Assembly (NCBI GenBank): GCA_963580455.1
Contig: OY756967.1
Location: 1,696,501 to 1,760,500 of the forward strand
Origin: Euonymus europaeus
Lineage: Eukaryota; Streptophyta; Magnoliopsida; Celastrales; Celastraceae
Direction of reading: 5' to 3'
Length of the DNA: 64,000 nucleotides
Position numbers and translations under genes: made by a program. The notes under the pieces are model-generated. The model saw only the letters and a program-made list of their open reading frames with translations. It was not told the origin of the DNA and did not search any database. This document shows, piece by piece, positions 1 through 10,217 of this stretch; position 1 is the stretch's first letter; each line of letters starts with the position of its first letter.

Positions 1-10
1 TGTTGTTTCT
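1..10 (+). repeat. Partial monomer at left window edge
   Basis: These ten bases match the T-rich end of a monomer (TGTGGTTTCT elsewhere) with T instead of G at base 4. The array therefore continues to the left of the window. Confidence 0.9.
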
Positions 11-44
11 TTACGTAAACGGTTTTATGAATATCCGTTGACTC

Positions 45-135
45 CGAGTTCTGAATTCGGTGATTTTTAGCTTGATTTCACACTAATTTTCGAGCTCTAC
101 GATCTTGGCGTTTCGGATATTCATTTCAGAACTCG
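45..135. other. Intramonomer inverted repeat, 11-bp arms
   Basis: CGAGTTCTGAA at 45-55 is the exact reverse complement of TTCAGAACTCG at 125-135, with 69 bp between the arms. The left arm overlaps the GAATTC site. In the array the spacing from a right arm to the next left arm is 82 bp, so arms alternate at 69 and 82 bp. Most monomers keep both arms, but several types carry an unpaired change in one arm only (CTAAATT or GAGTACTG on the left; CATAAC, CACAAC or GAATTC on the right). Confidence 0.8.
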
Positions 136-138
136 TGG

Positions 139-161
139 CTAGTTGGTCTCGTTTCAACTAG
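139..161. other. Potential hairpin CTAGTTG / CAACTAG, subtype-specific
   Basis: CTAGTTG (139-145) and CAACTAG (155-161) form a 7-bp inverted repeat around a 9-base loop. The perfect form exists only in monomers of the CAACTAG type. The commoner CACCTAG type has one mismatch, and the CTCCCAA type loses most pairing. The feature recurs in every CAACTAG monomer from here to about 51720. Confidence 0.7.
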
Positions 162-182
162 TTAGCCGCGAAATGTGGTTTC

Positions 183-192
183 TTTACGTAAA
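183..192. other. TTTACGTAAA palindrome, example of a once-per-monomer motif
   Basis: This is a perfect 10-bp palindrome centred on CpG and present in nearly every monomer across the window. The core TTACGTAA is kept even in the GTAAGTGG variant (for example 7450 and 8834). Rare breaks include TTACTTAA at 28902, TTACATAA at 29248 and 35822, TTTTCGTAA at about 41876, TTTGCGTAA at 49836 and 52085, and ACGCAA near 56412. The ACGT core resembles bZIP-type binding sites, but no function is shown by the sequence. Confidence 0.85.
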
Positions 193-702
193 CGGTTTTA
201 TGAATATCCGTTGACTCCGAGTTCTGAATTCGGTGATTTTTAGCTTGATTTCACACTAATTTTCGAGCTCTACGATCCTGGCGTTTCTGATATTGATTTC
301 AGAACTCGTGGCTAGTTGGTCTCGTTTCACCTAGTTAGCCGCGAAATGTGGTTTCTTTACGTAAACGGTTTTATGAATATCCGTTGACTCCGAGTTCTGA
401 ATTCGGTGATTTTTAGCTTGATTTCACACTACTTTTCGAGCTCTACGATCCTGGCGTTTCGGATATTGATTTCATAACTCGTGGCTAGTTGGTCTCGTTT
501 CACCTAGTTAACCGCAAAATGTGGTTTCTTTACGTAAACGGTTTTATGAATATCCGTTGACTCCGAGTTCTGAATTCGGTGATTTTTAGCTTGATTTCAC
601 ACTACTTTTCGAGCTCTACGATCCTGGAGTTTCGGATTTTGATTTCAGAACTCGTGGCTAGCTGGTCTCGTTTCACCTAGTTAGCCGCGAAATGTGGTTT
701 CT

Positions 703-3124
703 TTACGTAAACGGTTTTATGAATATCCGTTGACTCCGAGTTCTGAATTCGGTGATTTTTAACTTGATTTCACACTACTTTTCGAGCTCTACGATCCTGG
801 CGTTTCGGATTTTGATTTCAAAACTCGTGGCTAGTTGGTCTCGTTTCACCGAGTTAGCCGCGAAATGTGGTTTCTTTACGTAAACGGTTTTATGAATATC
901 CGTTGACTCCGAGTTCTGAATTCGGTGATTTTTAGCTTGATTTCACACTAATTTTCGAGCTCTACGATCTTGGCGTTTCGGATATTCATTTCAGAACTCG
1001 TGGCTAGTTGGTCTCGTTTCAACTAGTTAGCCGCGAAATGTGGTTTCTTTACGTAAACGGTTTTATGAATATCCGTTGACTCCGAGTTCTGAATTCGGTG
1101 ATTTTTAGCTTGATTTCACACTAATTTTCGAGCTCTACGATCCTGGCGTTTCGGATATTGATTTCAGAACTCGTGGCTAGTTGGTCTCGTTTCACCTAGT
1201 TAGCCGCGAAATGTGGTTTCTTTACGTAAACGGTTTTATGAATATCCGTTGACTCCGAGTTCTGAATTCGGTGATTTTTAGCTTGATTTCACACTACTTT
1301 TCGAGCTCTACGATCCTGGCGTTTCGGATATTGATTTCATAACTCGTGGCTAGTTGGTCTCGTTTCACCTAGTTAGCCGCGAAATGTGGTTTCTTTACGT
1401 AAACGGTTTTATGAATATCCGTTGACTCCGAGTTCTGAATTCGGTGATTTTTAGCTTGATTTCACACTAATTTTCGAGCTCTACGATCCTGGCGTTTCGG
1501 ATATTGATTTCAGAACTCGTGGCTAGTTGGTCTCGTTTCACCTAGTTAGCCGCGAAATGTGGTTTCTTTACGTAAACGGTTTTATGAATATCCGTTGACT
1601 CCGAGTTCTGAATTCGGTGATTTTTAGCTTGATTTCACACTACTTTTCGAGCTCTACGATCCTGGAGTTTCGGATTTTGATTTCAGAACTCGTGGCTAGT
1701 TGGTCTCGTTTCACCTAGTTAGCCGCGAAATGTGGTTTCTTTACGTAAACGGTTTTATGAATATCCGTTGACTCCGAGTTCTGAATTCGGTGATTTTTAG
1801 CTTGATTTCACACTAATTTTCGAGCTCTACGATCCTGGCGTTTCGGATATTCATTTCAGAACTCGTGGCTAGTTGGTCTCGTTTCAACTAGTTAGCCTCG
1901 AAATGTGGTTTCTTTACGTAAACGGTTTTATGAATATCCGTTGACTCCGAGTTCTGAATTCGGTGATTTTTAGCTTGATTTCACACTAATTTTCGAGCTC
2001 TACGATCCTGGCATTTCGGATATTCATTTCAGAACTCGTGGCTAGTTGGTCTCGTTTCAACTAGTTAGCCGCGAAATGTGGTTTCTTTACGTAAACGGTT
2101 TTATGAATATCCGTTGACTCCGAGTTCTGAATTCGGTGATTTTTAGCTTGATTTCACACTAATTTTCGAGCTCTACGATCCTGGCGTTTCGGATATTGAT
2201 TTCAGAACTCGTGGCTAGTTGGTCTCGTTTCACCTAGTTAGCCGCGAAATGTGGTTTCTTTACGTAAACGGTTCTATGAATATCCGTTGACTCCGTGTTC
2301 TGAATTCGGTAATTTTTAGCTTGATTTCACACTAATTTTCGAGCTCTACGATCCTGGCATTTCGGATATTCATTTCAGAACTCGTGGCTAGTTGGTCTCG
2401 TTTCAACTAGTTAGCCGCGAAATGTGGTTTCTTTACGTAAACGGTTTTATGAATATCCGTTGACTCCGAGTTCTGAATTCGGTGATTTTTAGCTTGATTT
2501 CACACTAATTTTCGAGCTCTACGATCCTGGCGTTTCGGATATTGATTTCAGAACTCGTGGCTAGTTGGTCTCGTTTCACCTAGTTAGCCGCGAAATGTGG
2601 TTTCTTTACGTAAACGGTTCTATGAATATCCGTTGACTCCGTGTTCTGAATTCGGTGATTTTTAGCTTGATTTCACACTACTTTTCGAGCTCTACGATCC
2701 TGGCATTTCGGATATTGATTTCAGAACTCGTGGCTAGTTGGTCTCGTTTCACCTAGTTAGCCGCGAAATGTGGTTTCTTTACGTAAACGGTTTTATGAAT
2801 ATCCGTTGACTCCGAGTTTTGAATTCGGTGATTTTTAGCTTGATTTTACACTAATTTTTGAGCTCTACGATCCTGGCGTTTCGGATATTGATTTCAGAAC
2901 TCGTGGCTAGTTGGTCTCGTTTCACCTAGTTAGCCGCGAAATGTGGTTTCTTTACGTAAACGGTTTTATGAATATCCGTTGACTCCGACTTCTGAATTCG
3001 GTGATTTTTAGCTTGATTTCACACAACTTTTCGAGCTCTACGATCCTGGCGTTTCGGATTTTGATTTCAGAACTCGTGGCTAGTTGGTCTCGTTTCACCA
3101 AGTTAGCCGCGAAATGTGGTTTCT
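703..3124 (+). repeat. 14-monomer HOR (2422 bp), copy 1
   Basis: This copy starts with the monomer carrying TTTTTAACTTG and ends with the one carrying CCGACTTC and CACAACTT. Ordered markers inside are GATCTTGG (966), CATAAC, GGAG, GCCTCG, the GGTTCTATG / CCGTGTTC pair, and GAGTTTTG with GATTTTACAC. The same order returns 2422 bp later. A short two-monomer rhythm is visible in monomers 11-15, where CAACTAG and CACCTAG types alternate. Confidence 0.88.
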
Positions 3125-5546
3125 TTACGTAAACGGTTTTATGAATATCCGTTGACTCCGAGTTCTGAATTCGGTGATTTTTAACTTGATTTCACACTAC
3201 TTTTCGAGCTCTACGATCCTGGCGTTTCGGATTTTGATTTCAAAACTCGTGGCTAGTTGGTCTCGTTTCACCGAGTTAGCCGCGAAATGTGGTTTCTTTA
3301 CGTAAACGGTTTTATGAATATCCGTTGACTCCGAGTTCTGAATTCGGTGATTTTTAGCTTGATTTCACACTAATTTTCGAGCTCTACGATCTTGGCGTTT
3401 CGGATATTCATTTCAGAACTCGTGGCTAGTTGGTCTCGTTTCAACTAGTTAGCCGCGAAATGTGGTTTCTTTACGTAAACGGTTTTATGAATATCCGTTG
3501 ACTCCGAGTTCTGAATTCGGTGATTTTTAGCTTGATTTCACACTAATTTTCGAGCTCTACGATCCTGGCGTTTCGGATATTGATTTCAGAACTCGTGGCT
3601 AGTTGGTCTCGTTTCACCTAGTTAGCCGCGAAATGTGGTTTCTTTACGTAAACGGTTTTATGAATATCCGTTGACTCCGAGTTCTGAATTCGGTGATTTT
3701 TAGCTTGATTTCACACTACTTTTCGAGCTCTACGATCCTGGCGTTTCGGATATTGATTTCATAACTCGTGGCTAGTTGGTCTCGTTTCACCTAGTTAGCC
3801 GCGAAATGTGGTTTCTTTACGTAAACGGTTTTATGAATATCCGTTGACTCCGAGTTCTGAATTCGGTGATTTTTAGCTTGATTTCACACTAATTTTCGAG
3901 CTCTACGATCCTGGCGTTTCGGATATTGATTTCAGAACTCGTGGCTAGTTGGTCTCGTTTCACCTAGTTAGCTGCGAAATGTGGTTTCTTTACGTAAACG
4001 GTTTTATGAGTATCCGTTGACTCCGAGTTCTGAATTCGGTGATTTTTAGCTTGATTTCACACTACTTTTCGAGCTCTACGATCCTGGCGTTTCGGATTTT
4101 GATTTCAGAACTCGTGGCTAGTTGGTCTCGTTTCACCTAGTTAGCCGCGAAATGTGGTTTCTTTACGTAAACGGTTTTATGAATATCCGTTGACTCCGAG
4201 TTCTGAATTCGGCGATTTTTAGCTTGATTTCACACTAACTTTCGAGCTCTACGATCCTGGCGTTTCGGATATTCATTTCAGAACTCGTGGCTAGTTGGTC
4301 TCGTTTCAACTAGTTAGCCTCGAAATGTGGTTTCTTTACGTAAATGGTTTTATGAATATCCGTTGACTCCGAGTTCTGAATTCGGTAATTTTTAGCTTGA
4401 TTTCACACTAATTTTCGAGCTCTACGATCCTGGCATTTCGGATATTCATTTCAGAACTCGTGGCTAGTTGGTCTCGTTTCAACTAGTTAGCCGCGAAATG
4501 TGGTTTCTTTACGTAAACGGTTTTATGAATATCCGTTGACTCCGAGTTCTGAATTCGGTGATTTTTAGCTTGATTTCACACTAATTTTCGAGCTCTACGA
4601 TCCTGGCGTTTCGGATATTGATTTCAGAACTCGTGGCTAGTTGGTCTCGTTTCACCTAGTTAGCCGCGAAATGTGGTTTCTTTACGTAAACGGTTCTATG
4701 AATATCCGTTGACTCCGTGTTCTGAATTCGGTAATTTTTAGCTTGATTTCACACTAATTTTCGAGCTCTACGATCCTGGCATTTCGGATATTCATTTCAG
4801 AACTCGTGGCTAGTTGGTCTCGTTTCAACTAGTTAGCCGCGAAATGTGGTTTCTTTACGTAAACGGTTTTATGAATATCCGTTGACTCCGAGTTCTGAAT
4901 TCGGTGATTTTTAGCTTGATTTCACACTAATTTTCGAGCTCTACGATCCTGGCGTTTCGGATATTGATTTCAGAACTCGTGGCTAGTTGGTCTCGTTTCA
5001 CCTAGTTAGCCGCGAAATGTGGTTTCTTTACGTAAACGGTTCTATGAATATCCGTTGACTCCGTGTTCTGAATTCGGTGATTTTTAGCTTGATTTCACAC
5101 TACTTTTCGAGCTCTACGATCCTGGCATTTCGGATATTGATTTCAGAACTTGTGGCTAGTTGGTCTCGTTTCACCTAGTTAGCCGCGAAATGTGGTTTCT
5201 TTACGTAAACGGTTTTATGAATATCCGTTGACTCCGAGTTTTGAATTCGGTGATTTTTAGCTTGATTTTACACTAATTTTTGAGCTCTACAATCCTAGCG
5301 TTTCGGATTTTGATTTCAAAACTCGTGGCTAGTTGCTCTCGTTTCACCGAGTTAGCCGCGAAATGTGGTTTCTTTACGTAAACGGTTTTATGAATATCCG
5401 TTGACTCCGAGTTCTGAATTCGGTGATTTTTAGCTTGATTTCACACAACTTTTCGAGCTCTACGATCCTGGAGTTTCGGATTTTGATTTCAGAACTCGTG
5501 GCTAGTTGGTCTCGTTTCACCAAGTTAGCCGCGAAATGTGGTTTCT
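3125..5546 (+). repeat. 14-monomer HOR (2422 bp), copy 2
   Basis: This copy is colinear with copy 1 at 2422 bp. GATCTTGG occurs at 966 and 3388, and the GAGTTTT run ends at 2820 and 5242. Private changes since duplication include TATGAGTA near 4008, GGCGATTT near 4212, AAATGGTT near 4344 and CTTGTGG near 5149. The penultimate monomer (5201) has moved to the AATCCTAGCG / CAAAACTC / CACCGAG type. That is more than point mutation and suggests conversion or exchange with the neighbouring family. Confidence 0.88.
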
Positions 5547-6584
5547 TTACGTAAACGGTTTTATGAATATCCGTTGACTCCGAGTTCTGAATTCGGTGAT
5601 TTTTAGCTTGATTTCACACTACTTTCTGAGCTCTACAATCCTAGCGTTTCGGATTTTGATTTCACAACTCGTGGCTAGTTGGTCTCGTTTCACCGAGTTA
5701 GCCGCAAAATGTGGTTTCTTTACGTAAACGGTTTTATGAATATCCGTTGACTCCGAGTTCTGAATTCGGTGATGTTTAGCTTGATTTCACACAACTTTTC
5801 GAGCTCTACGATCCTGGTGTTTCGGATTTTGATTTCAGAACTCGTGGCTAGTAGGTCTCGTTTCTCCCAATTAGCCGCGAAATGTGGTTTCTTTACGTAA
5901 ACGGTTTTATGAATATCCGTTGACTCCGAGTTCTGAATTCGGTGATTTTTAGCTTGATTACACACTACTTTTCGAGCTCTACAATCCTGGCGTTTTGGAT
6001 TTTGATTTCAGAACTCGTGGCTAGTTGGTCTCGTTTCACCTAGTTAGCCGCGAAATGTGGTTTCTTTACGTAAACGGTTTTAGGAATATCCGTTGACTCC
6101 GAGTTCTAAATTCGGTGATTTTTAGCTTGATTTCACACTACTTTTCGAGCTCTACGATCCTGGCATTTCCGATTTTGATTTCAGAACTCGTGGCTAGTTG
6201 GTCTCGTTTCACCTAGTTAGCCGCGAAATGTGGTTTCTTTACGTAAACGGTTTTATGAATATCCGTTGACTCCGAGTTCTGAATTCGGTGATTTTTAGCT
6301 TGATTTCACACTACTTTTCGAGCTCTACAATCTTGTCGTTTTGGATTTTGATTTCAGAACTCGTGGCTAGTTGGTCTCGTTTCACCTATTTAGCCGCGAA
6401 ATGTGGTTTCTTTACGTAAACGGTTTTAGGAATATCCGTTGACTCCGAGTTCTGAATTCGGTGATTTTTAGCTTGATTTCACACTAACTTTCGAGCTCTA
6501 CGATCCTGGCGTTTCGGATATTGATTTCAGAATTCGTGGCTAATTGGTCTCGTTTCACCTAGTTAGCCGCGAAATGTGGTTTCT
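5547..6584 (+). repeat. Six-monomer transition between HOR families
   Basis: Monomers 32-37 introduce types that dominate the next 20 kb. These are TTTCTGAG / AATCCTAGCG / CACAAC (5547), CACAACTT with TTTCTCCCAATT (5720), GATTACACAC (5893), TTTTAGGAA with CTAAATT and GGCATTTCCG (6066), and AATCTTGTCGTTTTGG (6239). Monomer 37 (6412) carries CAGAATTCGTGGCTAATT, a type otherwise seen from 24 kb onward. The order partly foreshadows the unit starting at 6585. Confidence 0.7.
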
Positions 6585-6930
6585 TTACGTAAACGGTTTT
6601 ATGAATATCCGTTGACTCCGAGTTCTGAATTCGGTGATTTTTAACTTGATTTCACACTACTTTCTGAGCTCTACAATCCTAGCGTTTCGGATTTTGATTT
6701 CACAACTCGTGGCTAGTTGGTCTCGTTTCACCGAGTTAGCCGCGAAATGTAGTTTCTTTACGTAAACGGTTTTATGAATATCCGTTGACTCCGAGTTCTG
6801 AATTCGGTGATTTTTAGCTTGATTTCACACAACTTTTCGAGCTCTACGATCCTGGTGTTTCGGATTTTGATTTCAGAACTCGTGGCTAGTAGGTCTCATT
6901 TCTCCCAATTAGCCGCGAAATGTGGATTCT

Positions 6931-8314
6931 TTACGTAAACGGTTTTATGAATATCCGTTGACTCCGAGTTCTGAATTCGGTGATTTTTAGCTTGATTACA
7001 CACTACTTTTCGAGCTCTACAATCCTGGCGTTTTGGATTTTGATTTCAGAACTCGTGGCTAGTTGGTCTCGTTTCACCTAGTTAGCCGCGAAATGTGGTT
7101 TCTTTACGTAAACGGTTTTAGGAATATCCGTTGACTCCGAGTTCTAAATTCGGTGATTTTTAGCTTGATTTCACACTACTTTTCGAGCTCTACGATCCTG
7201 GCATTTCCGATTTTGATTTCAGAACTCGTGGCTAGTTGGTCTCGTTTCACCTAGTTAGCCGCGAAATGTGGTTTCTTTACGTAAACGGTTTTATGAATAT
7301 CCGTTTACTCCGAGTTCTGAATTTGGTGATTTTTAGCTTGATTTCACACTACTTTTTGAGCTCTACAATCCTGGCGTTTCGGATTTTGATTTCAGAACTC
7401 GTGGCTAGTAGGTCTCGATTCACCTATTTAGCCGCGAAATGTGGTTTCTTTACGTAAGTGGTTTTATGAATATCCGTTGACTCCGAGTTCTGAATTCGGT
7501 GATTTTTAGCTTGATTTCACACTACTTTTCGAGCTCTACAATCCTGGGTTTTTGGATTTTTATTTCAGAACTCGTGGCTAGTTGGTCTCGTTTCACCTAG
7601 TTAGCCGCGAAATGTAGTTTCTTTACGTAAACGGTTTTATGAATATCCGTTGACTCCGAGTTCTAAATTCGGTGATTTTTAGCTTGATTTCACACTACTT
7701 TTCGAGCTCTACGATCCTGGCATTTCCGATTTTGATTTCAGAACTCGTGGCTAGTTGGTCTCGTTTCACCTAGTTAGCCGCGAAATGTGGTTTCTTTACG
7801 TAAACGGTTTTATGAATATCCGTTGACTCCGAGTTCTGAATTCGGTGATTTTTAGCTTGATTTCACACTACTTTTTGAGCTCTACGATCCTGGCGTTTCG
7901 GATATTGATTTCATAACTCGTGGCTAGTTGTTCTCGTTTCACCTAGTTAGCCGCGAAATGTGGTTTCTTTACGTAAACGGTTTTATGAATATCCGTTGAC
8001 TCCGAGTTCTGAATTCGGTGATTTTTAGCTTGATTTCACACTAATTTTCGAGCTCTACGATCCTGGCATTTCGGATATTCATTTCAGAACTCGTGGCTAG
8101 TTGGTCTCGTTTCAACTAGTTAGCCGCGAAATGTGGTTTCTTTACGTAAACGGTTTTATGAATATCCGTTGACTCCGAGTTCTAAATTCATTGATTTTAA
8201 GCTTGATTTCACACTACTTTTCGAGCTCTACGATCCTGGCATTTCCGATTTTGATTTCAGAACTCGTGGCTAGTTGGTCTCGTTTCACCTAGTTAGCCGC
8301 GAAATGTGGTTTCT
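6931..8314 (+). repeat. 8-monomer block (1384 bp), copy 1
   Basis: The block runs from the GATTACACAC monomer through the GTTTACTCC, GTAAGTGG and TTGTTCTCG monomers to the one with the rare TTCATTGATTTTAAGC. That last marker falls at 8187 here and at 9571 in copy 2, exactly 1384 bp apart. Confidence 0.88.
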
Positions 8315-9698
8315 TTACGTAAACGGTTTTATGAATATCCGTTGACTCCGAGTTCTGAATTCGGTGATTTTTAGCTTGATTACACACTACTTTTCGAGCT
8401 CTACAATCCTGGCGTTTTGGATTTTGATTTCAGAACTCGTGGCTAGTTGGTCTCGTTTCACCTAGTTAGCCGCGAAATGTGGTTTCTTTACGTAAACGGT
8501 TTTAGGAATATCCGTTGACTCCGAGTTCTAAATTCGGTGATTTTTAGCTTGATTTCACACTACTTTTCGAGCTCTACGATCCTGGCATTTCCGATTTTGA
8601 TTTCAGAACTCGTGGCTAGTTGGTCTCGTTTCACCTAGTTAGCCGCGAAATGTGGTTTCTTTACGTAAACGGTTTTATGAATATCCGTTTACTCCGAGTT
8701 CTGAATTTGGTGATTTTTAGCTTGATTTCACACTACTTTTTGAGCTCTACAATCCTGGCGTTTCGGATGTTGATTTCAGAACTCGTGGCTAGTAGGTCTC
8801 GATTCACCTATTTAGCCGCGAAATGTGGTTTCTTTACGTAAGTGGTTTTATGAATATCCGTTGACTCCGAGTTCTGAATTCGGTGATTTTTAGCTTGATT
8901 TCACACTACTTTTCGAGCTCTACAATCCTGGGTTTTTGGATTTTTATTTCAGAACTCGTGGCTAGTTGGTCTCGTTTCACCTAGTTAGCCGCGAAATGTA
9001 GTTTCTTTACGTAAACGGTTTTATGAATATCCGTTGACTCCGAGTTCTAAATTCGGTGATTTTTAGCTTGATTTCACACTACTTTTCGAGCTCTACGATC
9101 CTGGCATTTCCGATTTTGATTTCAGAACTCGTGGCTAGTTGGTCTCGTTTCACCTAGTTAGCCGCGAAATGTGGTTTCTTTACGTAAACGGTTTTATGAA
9201 TATCCGTTGACTCCGAGTTCTGAATTCGGTGATTTTTAGCTTGATTTCACACTACTTTTTGAGCTCTACGATCCTGGCGTTTCGGATATTGATTTCATAA
9301 CTCGTGGCTAGTTGTTCTCGTTTCACCTAGTTAGCCGCGAAATGTGGTTTCTTTACGTAAACGGTTTTATGAATATCCGTTGACTCCGAGTTCTGAATTC
9401 GGTGATTTTTAGCTTGATTTCACACTAATTTTCGAGCTCTACGATCCTGGCATTTCGGATATTCATTTCAGAACTCGTGGCTAGTTGGTCTCGTTTCAAC
9501 TAGTTAGCCGCGAAATGTGGTTTCTTTACGTAAACGGTTTTATGAATATCCGTTGACTCCGAGTTCTAAATTCATTGATTTTAAGCTTGATTTCACACTA
9601 CTTTTCGAGCTCTACGATCCTGGCATTTCCGATTTTGATTTCAGAACTCGTGGCTAGTTGGTCTCGTTTCACCTAGTTAGCCGCGAAATGTGGTTTCT
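8315..9698 (+). repeat. 8-monomer block (1384 bp), copy 2
   Basis: This is a near-identical tandem copy of the preceding 1384 bp. A private change is GGATGTTGAT near 8768. Its TTCATTGA marker at 9571 recurs at 15972, a distance of 6401 bp. This copy is therefore in register with the 37-monomer period of the following block. Confidence 0.88.
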
Positions 9699-10217
9699 TT
9701 ACGTAAACGGTTTTATGAATATCCGTTGACTCCGAGTTCTGAATTCGGTGATTTTTAGCTTGATTACACACTACTTTTCGAGCTCTACAATCTTGTCGTT
9801 TTGGATTTTGATTTCAGAACTCGTGGCTAGTTGGTCTCGTTTCACCTATTTAGCCGCGAAATGTGGTTTCTTTACGTAAACGGTTTTAGGAATATCCGTT
9901 GACTCCGAGTTCTGAATTCGGTGATTTTTAGCTTGATTTCACACTACTTTTCGAGCTCTACGATCCTGGCATTTCGGATATTGATTTCAGAACTCGTGGC
10001 TAGTTGGTCTCATTTCACGTAGTTAGCCGCGAAATGTGGTTTCTTTACGTAAACGGTTTTATGAATATCCGTTGACTCCGAGTTCTGAATTCGGTGATTT
10101 TTAGCTTGATTTCACACTACTTTTCGAGCTCTACGATCCTGGCGTTTCGGATATTGATTTCATAACTCGTGGCTAGTTGGTCTCGTTTCACCTAGTTAGC
10201 CGCGAAATGTGGTTTCT

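Larger units (their letters stand above)
11..183 (+). repeat. First complete monomer (monomer 0), reference unit
   Basis: This unit shows the landmarks used throughout. TTACGTAA is at 11-18, GAATTC at 53-58, GAGCTC at 92-97, a GCCGCGAAATGTGG block at 165-178, and a T-rich end runs into the next unit. Main variable sites are ACTAAT or ACTACT near 83-88, GATCC or AATCC near 101, GGCG, GGCA or GGAG near 107-110, TATTCAT, TATTGAT or TTTTGAT near 118-124, and CAACTAG, CACCTAG or CTCCCAA near 155-161. This copy belongs to the ACTAAT / TATTCAT / CAACTAG type. The unit start is my arbitrary choice. Confidence 0.95.
11..702 (+). repeat. Monomers 0-3, partial HOR copy left of the 14-mer block
   Basis: Monomers 0, 1 and 2 carry the same diagnostic changes as the monomers starting at 876, 1049 and 1222 (865 bp, five units, away). 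Shared markers are the rare GATCTTGGCG at 101 and 966, and CATAACTC in the third monomer. Monomer 3 resembles the one at 1568 (GGAG). The order fits an older, shortened copy of the 14-mer HOR to its right, lacking one monomer. Confidence 0.7.
6585..10217 (+). repeat. 21-monomer HOR version with internal 8-monomer duplication
   Basis: The unit opens with the AACTTG / TTTCTGAG monomer, then the TTTCTCCCAATT monomer, and closes with the CACGTAG and CATAAC monomers. Without one of its two internal 8-monomer blocks it equals the 13-monomer unit at 14370-16618 in order and diagnostic bases. It is therefore a 13-mer unit enlarged by tandem duplication. Confidence 0.85.

Noticed and set aside
53..80. 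Ten-base-pair phased T-tracts suggesting intrinsic DNA curvature
   Set aside because: Short T-runs occur, with a few about 12 bp apart, but spacing over the whole monomer is irregular. I could not support a helical phase by eye.
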